Assembly: GCA_964610205.1 (NCBI GenBank)
Contig: CAZSVI010000080.1
Location: forward strand, 1 to 17,224
Direction: 5' to 3'
DNA from: CAZSVI01 sp964610205
GTDB lineage: Bacteria > Bacillota > Clostridia > DSM-8532
Length of the DNA: 17,224 nt
In this document: positions 1 through 6,788 of the stretch, piece by piece
Layout of the letters: every line of letters begins with the position of its first letter
Numbering within the stretch: the stretch's first letter is position 1
Position numbers and translations under genes: made by a program
Notes under the pieces: model-generated
Told to the model about the DNA's origin: nothing
The model's database searches: none
Seen by the model: the letters and a program-made list of their open reading frames with translations, nothing else

Positions 1-509
1 GCAATCGCTATAACCACCCGCTGTTTCATACCTCCGGAAAATTGATGCGGATAATCGGCTTTTCTTTGTATATCAATTCCCACCATGGTCAAAATTTCAT
101 CCACACGTTTGGCAATCTGTTCTCTTTTCAATTCGGTATGAAGCTGCAAAACTTCGGCGATCTGGTCTTCAACCGTCAGAACAGGATTGAGACTGGTCAT
201 GGGATCCTGAAATATCATGCTGATCAGATTGCCGCGAATACTGCGCATTTTCAATTCACCGGCATCTGTAATGTCAACTTCACCAAAATGAATTTTTCCT
301 TTATAAATAAAGCCTGTATCCTTCGGAAGCAGCTGCAGGACAGATAATGCCATGGTTGTTTTTCCGGCACCGGTTTCACCGACGATACCCAATGTTTCGC
401 CCTTATTCAACGTCAGGTCAACCCCGTTTACAGCGTAAACCACTTCGTCGTCAACCACGTATTTGACATGCAAATCCTCTATTTTTAATATTTGATTATT
501 TTCTGCCAT
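1..509 (-). CDS. Oligopeptide/dipeptide ABC transporter ATP-binding protein (OppD/DppD family), 3' end outside window
   Basis: The first 169 codons are visible; the rest lies beyond base 1. The protein is the cytoplasmic ATPase that powers the two permeases encoded just upstream. Seen in translation: an N-terminal beta strand region (ILKIEDLHVKY), Walker A GETGAGKTT at about residues 38-46, a Q-loop (IFQDPMTSLNP) near residue 100, and the ABC signature FSGGMKQR just before the window edge. The FQDPMTSLNP wording is typical of Opp/Dpp ATPases. The ATG at 509 follows GGGAAGG at a slightly long spacing and starts 27 nt after the permease stop, so it is the last visible gene of the transport operon. 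An OppF-like second ATPase would be expected beyond the edge but cannot be seen. Confidence 0.95.
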   Translation of the reverse strand, partial: MAENNQILKIEDLHVKYVVDDEVVYAVNGVDLTLNKGETLGIVGETGAGKTTMALSVLQLLPKDTGFIYKGKIHFGEVDITDAGELKMRSIRGNLISMIFQDPMTSLNPVLTVEDQIAEVLQLHTELKREQIAKRVDEILTMVGIDIQRKADYPHQFSGGMKQRVVIAI

Positions 510-536
510 TATTTATACCTTCCCAATCTGCCGGAT

Positions 537-1412
537 TTATTTGCTGCCTCTTAATCTGGGATCCAGCGCGTCCCTCAAACCGTCTCCCAATAGATTAAAT
601 GATAAGGCGGAAAGCACAATAGCAACACCTGGAATAATAACCATGTGCGTGTGCTGTCGCATATATTCCCGGCCTTCGGCAAGCATGGTTCCCCATTCCG
701 GCCGCGGAGGCGATATGCCCAGGCCTACATAGCTTAAACCTGCGGCCGCGATAATCGCAACCGCGATGGAAGTGGTCGCCTGTACAATGATTGGCCCAAC
801 CGCATTGGGTATGATGTGCCGGGTAATAATTTCAAAGTTATTGGTACCGACTGCCCTGGCTGCTTCTACAAACTCATTGTCCCTGATTGTCAGGATCTGA
901 GCCCGCATCAGCCTTCCAAATGCCGGTATTTGAGATACCGATAAGGCGATGGTCAGATTAACAATGCCGGGTCCTAAAGCTGCAACGATGGCCAAAGCAA
1001 GCAATAACGCAGGAATGGACATGAATATATCGGAAACCCGCATTAACAGGTTATCAATTTTTCCTCCGTAATATCCCGCAACAGCACCGATAATACCGCC
1101 TCCTATTACTGATAGAAAAGTGCTGGCAAGACCGATGATGAGTGAAATTCTGCTGCCGTGAATGATACGGGCAAAAATATCCCGTCCAAAGGCATCTGTT
1201 CCGAATAAGTACTTTATACCTGGAGTCTGCAGCCGTTCAGATATGTTATTTTTAATAACAACATCATTATAGTCGGCAATTAAATCCGCAAAAATGGCAA
1301 TAAGAAACAAAGCAATAATAAATATCAATGCGGCAATGGAAATTTTATTCTTTTTTAGTCTTTTCCAAATTTCGGAGAAAGGACTCCTTTTTTTACCTGA
1401 ACCTTTTTTCAC
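537..1412 (-). CDS. Oligopeptide/dipeptide ABC transporter permease (OppC/DppC family)
   Basis: Integral membrane subunit of an Opp/Dpp importer, 291 aa with the start chosen here. It has a basic cytoplasmic N-terminus, a first membrane helix (ISIAALIFIIALFLIAIFA), a periplasm-type loop with FGTDAFGRDIFARII, which is the OppC hallmark, then further hydrophobic helices and the EAA-type ATPase-contact loop (EAARAVGTNNFEIITRHIIPNA). I prefer the GTG at 1412: AGGAAAGGA at 1422-1430 lies 9 nt ahead and starts right after the upstream stop. An in-frame ATG at 1439 would add 9 residues and overlap the upstream gene by 11 nt, but it has no ribosome binding site. Substrate cannot be told from the permease; peptides, nickel chelates and oligosaccharides are all known for the family. 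Confidence 0.93.
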   Translation of the reverse strand: MKKGSGKKRSPFSEIWKRLKKNKISIAALIFIIALFLIAIFADLIADYNDVVIKNNISERLQTPGIKYLFGTDAFGRDIFARIIHGSRISLIIGLASTFLSVIGGGIIGAVAGYYGGKIDNLLMRVSDIFMSIPALLLALAIVAALGPGIVNLTIALSVSQIPAFGRLMRAQILTIRDNEFVEAARAVGTNNFEIITRHIIPNAVGPIIVQATTSIAVAIIAAAGLSYVGLGISPPRPEWGTMLAEGREYMRQHTHMVIIPGVAIVLSALSFNLLGDGLRDALDPRLRGSK

Positions 1413-1428
1413 GCCACCTGATCCTTTC

Positions 1429-2364
1429 CTATTTCGCATAAATTGATTTGATTCTGGGGTCGATAAATGAATAAATGATATCCACCAGAAGGTTAATCAT
1501 GCTGAACGTAATGGCCAGCAATATGACCGATCCCAAAACACCCGGTAAGTCTCTTGTATTCACCGCGTTTAAAATATACTGGCCGACGCCGGGAACGGCA
1601 AATACGGCTTCTATAATCACGGCGCCGCCAAGTTGGGCGCCAAAATTAGTACCTGCGACGGTTATAACGGGAATCAATGCATTTTTAAGCGCATGTTTGA
1701 AAATAACGCTTTGCTCCGGAACACCTTTTGAGCGGGCAGTCCTTATATAATCCTGACGTATCACCTCCAGCATTGTGGAACGCGTCATCCGTATCATCAG
1801 TCCCATGGTAATGATGGATAGTGAGATGGAAGGAAGAATATACCCATCCCATGTGGCTACACCACTTGAAGGAAGCCAGCGCAGTTTCAGAGAGAATAGC
1901 AGAAGCAGCATCAGCCCAAGCCAGAAACTTGGGATTGCCGTCATCAGCATTGCAGTGACACGGCTTACGTTGTCAAGTGCCGTGTATTGTTTTACGGCGG
2001 ACAGTATACCTATCGGAATGCCGATCAGTAACGACAGGATGATTGAAATCAATGAAATTTTTAATGTTACAGGGAACCGTCTGATGATTTCCTGAGCAAC
2101 AGGCAGCTTTGTACGGTAGGATATTCCCAGATCGCCCTGAACCGCATGGATAACATAATCGAAATACCGGATGAAGAAGGGTTTGTTTGCCCCGAAGGTT
2201 GCATTCAGATTATCAACAGCATCCTGGGTTGCATCCATACCCAGTACAATACGCGCCGGATCATCAAAACCCGGTGTCAGGGACATAATAAAGTATACTA
2301 AAAAGCTAACCCCAATGAGAATAGGAATCATTAACAGTAATCGTTTGAGAATATATCCTGACAC
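1429..2364 (-). CDS. Oligopeptide/dipeptide ABC transporter permease (OppB/DppB family)
   Basis: Partner permease of the OppC-type protein, 311 aa. It begins SGYILKRLLLMIPILIGVSFLVYFI, the usual N-terminal helix of OppB proteins, followed by the family's large loop with NKPFFIRYFDYV, five further hydrophobic segments, and the EAA loop (RSKGVPEQSVIFKHALKNALIPV). The start is set by the ribosome binding site TAAGGGGGAA (2371-2380), 6 nt before GTG at 2364. An ATG nine codons upstream (2389-2391) has no binding site and lies inside the base of a GC-rich hairpin, so I reject it. The gene sits between the binding-protein gene and the OppC gene in the same direction. Confidence 0.93.
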   Translation of the reverse strand: MSGYILKRLLLMIPILIGVSFLVYFIMSLTPGFDDPARIVLGMDATQDAVDNLNATFGANKPFFIRYFDYVIHAVQGDLGISYRTKLPVAQEIIRRFPVTLKISLISIILSLLIGIPIGILSAVKQYTALDNVSRVTAMLMTAIPSFWLGLMLLLLFSLKLRWLPSSGVATWDGYILPSISLSIITMGLMIRMTRSTMLEVIRQDYIRTARSKGVPEQSVIFKHALKNALIPVITVAGTNFGAQLGGAVIIEAVFAVPGVGQYILNAVNTRDLPGVLGSVILLAITFSMINLLVDIIYSFIDPRIKSIYAK

Positions 2365-2389
2365 CTGTGCTTCCCCCTTAGCGGTTGGC

Positions 2390-2426
2390 ATTCCGGCCGG
2401 TACTGCTCATCAGGGCCGGCCGGAAT
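2390..2426 (-). promoter_or_regulatory. GC-rich intercistronic hairpin between binding-protein and permease genes
   Basis: Arms 2390-2400 and 2416-2426 (core TTCCGGCCGG / CCGGCCGGAA) form an 11-bp perfect stem with a 15-nt loop. No T-run follows on the minus strand, so it is not a classic terminator. In transporter operons such hairpins after the binding-protein gene commonly protect the upstream message or cause partial termination, giving more binding protein than permease. That role is inferred from position. Confidence 0.7.
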
Positions 2427-2447
2427 TAATGTTTACACCGGAAAGAT

Positions 2448-3995
2448 TTACTGCTTCCAGCTCATGTTATAGATCTCGGCAATAGAGCTGCCACCGACAT
2501 GAGTAATATTCAGATTGCTGCTGCAGGCATGTGCTCTGTTGGGGAAGAATAAGGGTACATAAATTGCTTCGTCAATCATAATATCATAAATCTGTTTGTA
2601 TATGTTGAGACGTTTGTCCGGATCACTTAACTTACCGGCTTCCACAAACATATTAAAGAGTTCCTGGTTGTTGTAGTTGGCCAGATTCAAACTACCGTCG
2701 GGGACATATAAGATTTTGATGAAGTCAGCATCCAACTGTGCGTTGTTAATTGCCAATACGCCCATCTCATAATCACCCTTCATAAAGTTGCCGACAGCGG
2801 TATTGGTTTCAATGACCTCAATATCAGCAGTGATTCCGATTTCAGACAGATTTGCCGCAACGACCTCCGCAATTTTCTTAGTCATGGCATCCTGCGCGGT
2901 AAGCTTTATTTTAAAACCATTCCCATAACCCGCGGCATTCATCAAATCTTTTGCTTCAGAAACATTAAGATCATAACCCTTAACTTCCATATAACCGAAG
3001 GTGTTGGTGTTAACCGGAATGTGACAAACTTTTCCTTCGCCTTCCAATGCAACCGCAATCACATCTTCACGGTTAATGGCAAGATTAATTGCCTGCCTTA
3101 CCTTTTTATTGGATAAAGCTTCTACATTATGGTTTAAAGTGATAAAATGGAAAGAAGTGCTGTCATAGTAAAACAGGGTAAGATCCTTGTTTGCTTTTAT
3201 ATCGGGTTTTGAGGACTCCGGGAAAACATAGGAATAGTCAATTTCACCGGTTTCCAGGCCGATCAAAGCAGTATTCTGATCGGAAATAAACTTAATCGTG
3301 GCTTTCTTGATGCTGGGCTTTCCCCGGAAGTAATTGTCGAATGCTTCCAACCGGATGTTTTCACCCTCCGTCCAGCTGACATATTTATATGGCCCACAGC
3401 CAACCGGCGCACGAGCAAATTTATCGCCCAATTCCTCGGTTGCCTTTTCGTTCAGGATTGCGAAGCTTGGGGTAGCAAGTATTCCAAGGAAAGAACCGTA
3501 TGGCGACGTTAATGTGATTTCAACTTCATAATCGCTTAAAGCCACCGCTTTATCTACCAAAGGAAAATTCTGAGGTTGAAACGGATGCGCCTTGCCTCTT
3601 TCCATGGTATAAACCACATCTGCGGCCGTTAATTCTTCTCCGTTATGGAAGAGGACACCCTTCTTCAGCTTGATTGTAAATACACTGCTGTCTGCATTTG
3701 CCTGATAACTTTCGGCAATGGATGGAACCAGTTCGTTTTTTTCGTTGTACTCAAACAGATAGCCGTTGATATTTTTGTATACCTGTTGGGCATATAGCAT
3801 CGTTGTACCCATTGGGTCAAGAGAGTCCGGAGTCGCCAGAATGGTAACGACTACACTGTCTTTAGCGGGAGCCGCAACTGCGGTGGTGGTACCTGCTGTG
3901 GAATCTGTCTTTGTTGTACCGGCAGGCTGCGATGTGCAAGCGGCCATTGACAATACAAGTATACAGATGAGTGACAGAAACAAGAATTTTCTCAT
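2448..3995 (-). CDS. Extracellular solute-binding lipoprotein, family 5 (OppA/DppA type)
   Basis: Substrate-capturing component of the Opp-type importer, 515 aa, anchored to the outer face of the membrane. The N-terminus MRKFLFLSLICILVLSMAAC is a lipoprotein signal peptide with lipobox SMAAC, lipidated Cys about residue 20, then a Ser/Thr/Ala-rich linker. Family-5 features follow: TILATPDSLDPMGTT, PSIAESYQANADSSVFTIKLKKGV and HNGEELTAADVVYTMER, and near the C-terminus IYKQIYDIMIDEAIYVPLFF. The first ATG (4001) is only 1 nt from AGGAG (4003-4007); the ATG at 3995 is 7 nt away and gives a normal signal peptide, so I use that. The ligand is not evident; a neighbouring Gfo/Idh oxidoreductase hints at a sugar-bearing or polyol ligand rather than plain peptide, but this is inference. 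Confidence 0.94.
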   Translation of the reverse strand: MRKFLFLSLICILVLSMAACTSQPAGTTKTDSTAGTTTAVAAPAKDSVVVTILATPDSLDPMGTTMLYAQQVYKNINGYLFEYNEKNELVPSIAESYQANADSSVFTIKLKKGVLFHNGEELTAADVVYTMERGKAHPFQPQNFPLVDKAVALSDYEVEITLTSPYGSFLGILATPSFAILNEKATEELGDKFARAPVGCGPYKYVSWTEGENIRLEAFDNYFRGKPSIKKATIKFISDQNTALIGLETGEIDYSYVFPESSKPDIKANKDLTLFYYDSTSFHFITLNHNVEALSNKKVRQAINLAINREDVIAVALEGEGKVCHIPVNTNTFGYMEVKGYDLNVSEAKDLMNAAGYGNGFKIKLTAQDAMTKKIAEVVAANLSEIGITADIEVIETNTAVGNFMKGDYEMGVLAINNAQLDADFIKILYVPDGSLNLANYNNQELFNMFVEAGKLSDPDKRLNIYKQIYDIMIDEAIYVPLFFPNRAHACSSNLNITHVGGSSIAEIYNMSWKQ

Positions 3996-4017
3996 AATCA
4001 TTCTCCTATTCTTTTTT

Positions 4018-4046
4018 ATTATAGCGGAAGGTATTGTGTAACAAAA
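4018..4046 (-). promoter_or_regulatory. Probable internal promoter of the binding-protein gene
   Basis: On the minus strand a perfect -10 hexamer TATAAT (4018-4023) lies about 11 nt before the binding site of the solute-binding-protein gene. The best -35 choices are TTTTGT at 17 nt (4041-4046) or TTGTTA at 15 nt (4039-4044), both weak. The -35 area abuts the 31-nt repeat at 4042-4072, so an activator or repressor could act there. Confidence 0.5.
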
Positions 4047-4072
4047 TCATCACACAGCAACAAGGTTCTTAT
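4042..4072. repeat. 31-nt repeat, copy 1 (second copy 8189-8219)
   Basis: Thirty-one bases beginning CAAAATCATCACACAGCAAC and ending AAGGTTCTTAT are identical to 8189-8219 in the same orientation. A CGGAAG hexamer precedes both copies at the same 11-nt spacing (4025-4030 and 8172-8177) while the spacer differs. Part of the unit recurs more loosely just downstream (AACGAGGATCTTGTATCGA, about 4113-4131). A hairpin follows each copy on the plus strand. Possible explanations are remnants of one small mobile element, or a shared protein-binding site. Confidence 0.75.
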
Positions 4073-4079
4073 TACAACG

Positions 4080-4105
4080 GCAGGTTTTGCTTCAGCAAAA
4101 CCTGC
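4080..4105. repeat. Perfect 11-bp hairpin between the Gfo/Idh and binding-protein genes
   Basis: Arms 4080-4090 (GCAGGTTTTGC) and 4095-4105 (GCAAAACCTGC) are perfect inverted repeats around a 4-nt loop. On the minus strand it lies 27-52 nt after the Gfo/Idh stop, ahead of the internal promoter. No T-run follows, so termination is uncertain; it may shape read-through from the first gene to the transporter genes. Confidence 0.7.
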
Positions 4106-4131
4106 ACACCGTAACGAGGATCTTGTATCGA

Positions 4132-5118
4132 TTACACTTGGGTACATGCGCCGGTTTCAACAGACTTCAAAATCGCTTCAATGACCTTCACGTCGTATGC
4201 GGTATCATTGATATCCACTGCAAATTCCTTATTGTTCAGTACAGCGTCTGCAAAATGTTTTTGTTGTTCGGCAAATGCGCCGATCAATTTTCCATCTAAA
4301 AAACCATTGGAGGATGATACCGGTATTTCTTTCTGTATGTACTCGGAAATGCCTTCTTTCATCATATCATAAAACAATACGCCTTCACTGCCGACAATGT
4401 CAATCTGTGTGAGCCCTCCGGGATATGCCGGAGGGAAATTCCAGCCAATGTCCATCGTTCCGCAGGCGCCATTATCAAATTCCATTAAAATGCAAAGCCC
4501 ATCTTCGCCATAGGCGTTCAGTTTATCGATTTTTCTGGCGAAAACAGATATGATTTTATGACCGGTAACCCATTGAATGGCATCAAGATCATGCACCGCG
4601 ATATAATACAATACGGAAACGCGGCCCTTTACATAATCCATGCTGGTACGCGGAGCAAATCTTCTGATACTAGCCTGGCAGAATTCACCGATTTTTTTGG
4701 CCTCCATTTCATTGCGAATCTTTCTGTACTGATTGATAAAACGGCATGTGTGGGCAACCATAATCCGGACATTGTGTTTTTTACAGATGGCTATCATTTT
4801 CTGTGCTTCTTCATAGGTCTTTGAAATCGGTTTTTCAATCATGATATGTTTGCCTGCTTCCGCCGCCTCGATGGCTGCAGAAAGATGGTATTCCTCAGGA
4901 ACGCAGATATTCACGGCCTCAATGTCGGATCTGGCTGCAAGTTCCCTGATGCTTTTATAATAATCACAGCCAAACTGGGCTGCAATCTTGCGGCCAAGTT
5001 CTTCGTTGGGCTCGACAACCGCAAGAAGGTTTACATTTTCCGTTAGGTTCATTGTATTGATATGTGTCATGCCAATTCTTCCAACACCGGCAATCGCCAT
5101 ATTCAGTCTCTTATTCAT
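4132..5118 (-). CDS. Gfo/Idh/MocA family NAD(P)-dependent oxidoreductase
   Basis: Cytoplasmic dehydrogenase of 328 aa, normal for the family, which oxidises sugars, polyols, inositols or amino acids with NAD(P). Seen: Rossmann motif AGVGRIG at residues 10-16, the catalytic-lysine motif EKP at 95-97, and the HDLD motif at 176-179, where the His and second Asp match the active-site pair seen in inositol dehydrogenases. The start at 5118 is chosen because GGGAGAA lies 7 nt ahead; the in-frame ATG at 5139 lacks a binding site. It is the first gene of the transport operon and lies divergent from the Xre-TPR regulator, which suggests it acts on what the transporter brings in. Substrate unknown. Confidence 0.93.
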   Translation of the reverse strand: MNKRLNMAIAGVGRIGMTHINTMNLTENVNLLAVVEPNEELGRKIAAQFGCDYYKSIRELAARSDIEAVNICVPEEYHLSAAIEAAEAGKHIMIEKPISKTYEEAQKMIAICKKHNVRIMVAHTCRFINQYRKIRNEMEAKKIGEFCQASIRRFAPRTSMDYVKGRVSVLYYIAVHDLDAIQWVTGHKIISVFARKIDKLNAYGEDGLCILMEFDNGACGTMDIGWNFPPAYPGGLTQIDIVGSEGVLFYDMMKEGISEYIQKEIPVSSSNGFLDGKLIGAFAEQQKHFADAVLNNKEFAVDINDTAYDVKVIEAILKSVETGACTQV

Positions 5119-5233
5119 GTGAATATTCTCCCTTTTCATAGAAATAGTTCAATTAATTGTTGTATGTTAACTTAAATTAAACTTATGGGTGAGATGCTGT
5201 ACTATAATATTTAATAAAATTGAACATAGTAAC

Positions 5234-5262
5234 ATTTTAATGCAGTATTTATCCTTTGTCAA
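5234..5262 (-). promoter_or_regulatory. Near-consensus sigma-A promoter of the Gfo/Idh-transporter operon
   Basis: On the minus strand a perfect -35 TTGACA (5257-5262), a 17-nt spacer and -10 TAAAAT (5234-5239) are visible. Transcription would start near 5227, leaving a leader of about 110 nt before the ATG at 5118. The long AT-rich leader contains CAATTAATTG (5150-5159) and an imperfect TTAA-rich repeat near 5167-5181, possible operator sites. Such a strong promoter probably needs a repressor. Confidence 0.8.
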
Positions 5263-5296
5263 CATAAAATGTATAGTGTGATTAAACATATTATGT

Positions 5297-5310
5297 AAAT
5301 CTATAGATTT
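5297..5310. promoter_or_regulatory. 14-bp perfect palindrome, candidate operator of the Xre-TPR regulator
   Basis: AAATCTATAGATTT is a perfect palindrome in the divergent intergenic region, between the minus-strand promoter and the likely plus-strand promoter. Xre dimers bind sites of this size and symmetry. Its use by the adjacent regulator is inferred from position only. Confidence 0.4.
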
Positions 5311-5339
5311 GTTTATTGCATCTTGTTCGTCAATATAAT
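5309..5339 (+). promoter_or_regulatory. Possible promoter of the Xre-TPR regulator gene
   Basis: A perfect -10 TATAAT (5334-5339) lies about 35 nt before the regulator ATG. The -35 is poor: TTGTTT (5309-5314) is 19 nt away and TTTATT (5312-5317) is 16 nt away. The 14-bp palindrome at 5297-5310 abuts this region, which would suit autoregulation. Confidence 0.4.
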
Positions 5340-5373
5340 ATGATATATCTAATAAACATGAGAGAGTGATAAT

Positions 5374-6702
5374 ATGTGTTCAAGTCTTGGCGACAGGATC
5401 AAAACCATAAGAAAAGAACAAAAGTTAACCCAGGCTGAACTGGCTTATCCTGAAATGACAAAAAGTATGTTAAGTCAGATTGAAAACGGACTCGCTATGC
5501 CCTCCATGAAGAATTTGCAGTATATTGCCCGTAAATTGAACAAATCCGTATCATACATTTTGGAGGATACACAAAATGATGCTGAAAAAAAGAAGAAAAA
5601 TAACGGTTGCATAAGCAAAGTAATAATGAAGTTGCAAATGATTGATGATCTGATAAAGGATGGGATGTTTAAAGAAGCCCTGTCTTCCCTTGACAACCTT
5701 CAGTCAGGTATTTTGCCAGACCACAATAATAAATTAATGGGAGATATATTGAGTAAAAAGGGAGAATGCCTGCTCCATATCAATGAATTTGATGATGCTG
5801 AAAAGTACTTGATAAAAGCAAGCGATATTTATTTGGAAAACAGCAACTACACGGAAGCAGCAAAGGCCTATATGAAAATTTCATTAAGGTCATTGAAAAG
5901 TTTTAATTACGGGGAATGCATAAAAATATATAAAAAGGTTGGGGAAATTTATAACAAAACACCCAACAAGGATTTTTATTTCGAAATTGAGTTATTGAAT
6001 AATTTAGCCAAAGCATATTCTGTGATTGGAAATTTTGAAAGAGCTGTAGAATATTTAAACAGTGCAATGAATATTTCCAATATTACCGGTATTTATTATC
6101 AAGCTGACGATATACACAGATTGACGGCAGTTCTGTATTTTTACCAGGGCGATCTCGAAAACTACCGGATCAATATAGAAAAGGCTAAACAGTTTGCAAA
6201 CTTTACCGGCAACAAGAGGACAATGTACTTAATAATGAATAATAAGGCAATGTACGAAAATTACCTGAAAAATTATGAAAAGGCATTGGAATATCTTCAG
6301 AGAATTGAAGATGAAAAATATGGCATGGACTATTTTTATTACAGGGAAAAATCAGTTGCCTTATATCATACGGGAGCCTATAAAGAAGCTCTGAACACTG
6401 TCTTGCGTATAGACTATTCTGTATCTGTAAATTATAGAATTGATTATCTGATTCTTTGGAGTTCAAAGGTTTACGAAGGTATGATATACTATCAATTGGG
6501 GCAGCCGGATAAAGCTTTGGAATCTATTCTTCAAGGGATAGAAAAAATGCGTATATTTGGAGATTCAAAGCTTTTATCTTTCGGATTGGAATCCGCATCA
6601 GAAATATATCATAAGAACGGTGACATGGAAAAAGCTTACATGTACATTAAAGAAGCAAAGGAAGTAAGTGATGCGGCGGTAAAGGATAAAATTTATTTTT
6701 AA
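5374..6702 (+). CDS. Xre-family HTH transcriptional regulator with C-terminal TPR repeats
   Basis: Cytoplasmic DNA-binding regulator of 442 aa. Residues about 6-60 form an Xre/Cro HTH (LGDRIKTIRKEQKLTQAELA, then MTKSMLSQIENGLAMPSMKNL). A charged Lys-rich linker (EKKKKNN) follows, then roughly eight or nine tetratricopeptide repeats to the C-terminus, for example GNFERAVEYLNSAMNI and GQPDKALESILQGI. This two-part build and length resemble peptide-sensing RRNPP regulators such as NprR, although Xre-TPR proteins with other inputs exist. It is transcribed away from a Gfo/Idh-Opp operon, which fits control of that operon or a peptide-import link. GAGAG at 5361-5365 precedes the ATG. The gene is visibly more AT-rich than its neighbours. 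Domain call is firm; ligand and targets are inference. Confidence 0.9.
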   Translation: MCSSLGDRIKTIRKEQKLTQAELAYPEMTKSMLSQIENGLAMPSMKNLQYIARKLNKSVSYILEDTQNDAEKKKKNNGCISKVIMKLQMIDDLIKDGMFKEALSSLDNLQSGILPDHNNKLMGDILSKKGECLLHINEFDDAEKYLIKASDIYLENSNYTEAAKAYMKISLRSLKSFNYGECIKIYKKVGEIYNKTPNKDFYFEIELLNNLAKAYSVIGNFERAVEYLNSAMNISNITGIYYQADDIHRLTAVLYFYQGDLENYRINIEKAKQFANFTGNKRTMYLIMNNKAMYENYLKNYEKALEYLQRIEDEKYGMDYFYYREKSVALYHTGAYKEALNTVLRIDYSVSVNYRIDYLILWSSKVYEGMIYYQLGQPDKALESILQGIEKMRIFGDSKLLSFGLESASEIYHKNGDMEKAYMYIKEAKEVSDAAVKDKIYF

Positions 6703-6755
6703 TGGTTGAAATGGTTTATCCGTATATGATCGGAAAAAGTCCTGATACGGTATAA
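6702..6755 (+). CDS. Possible 17-codon micro-ORF overlapping the regulator stop
   Basis: The ATG at 6702 shares one base with the regulator's TAA (TAATG), as in translational coupling, and reads MVEMVYPYMIGKSPDTV before a stop. Peptide-sensing TPR regulators often have their signalling peptide gene directly downstream. However, this peptide lacks a hydrophobic secretion signal and is shorter than known precursors, so chance is quite possible. Confidence 0.2.
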   Translation: MVEMVYPYMIGKSPDTV

Positions 6756-6788
6756 CCAGAACGGATTTTACTTTTTGAGGTGGTTAAC

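Noticed and set aside
42..347. 101-codon plus-strand frame
   Set aside because: Antisense to the OppD-type ATPase, whose Walker A and signature motifs are unmistakable on the other strand.
2389..2391. ATG start for the OppB gene
   Set aside because: No ribosome binding site, and it is buried in the GC-rich hairpin; the GTG at 2364 has an excellent site.
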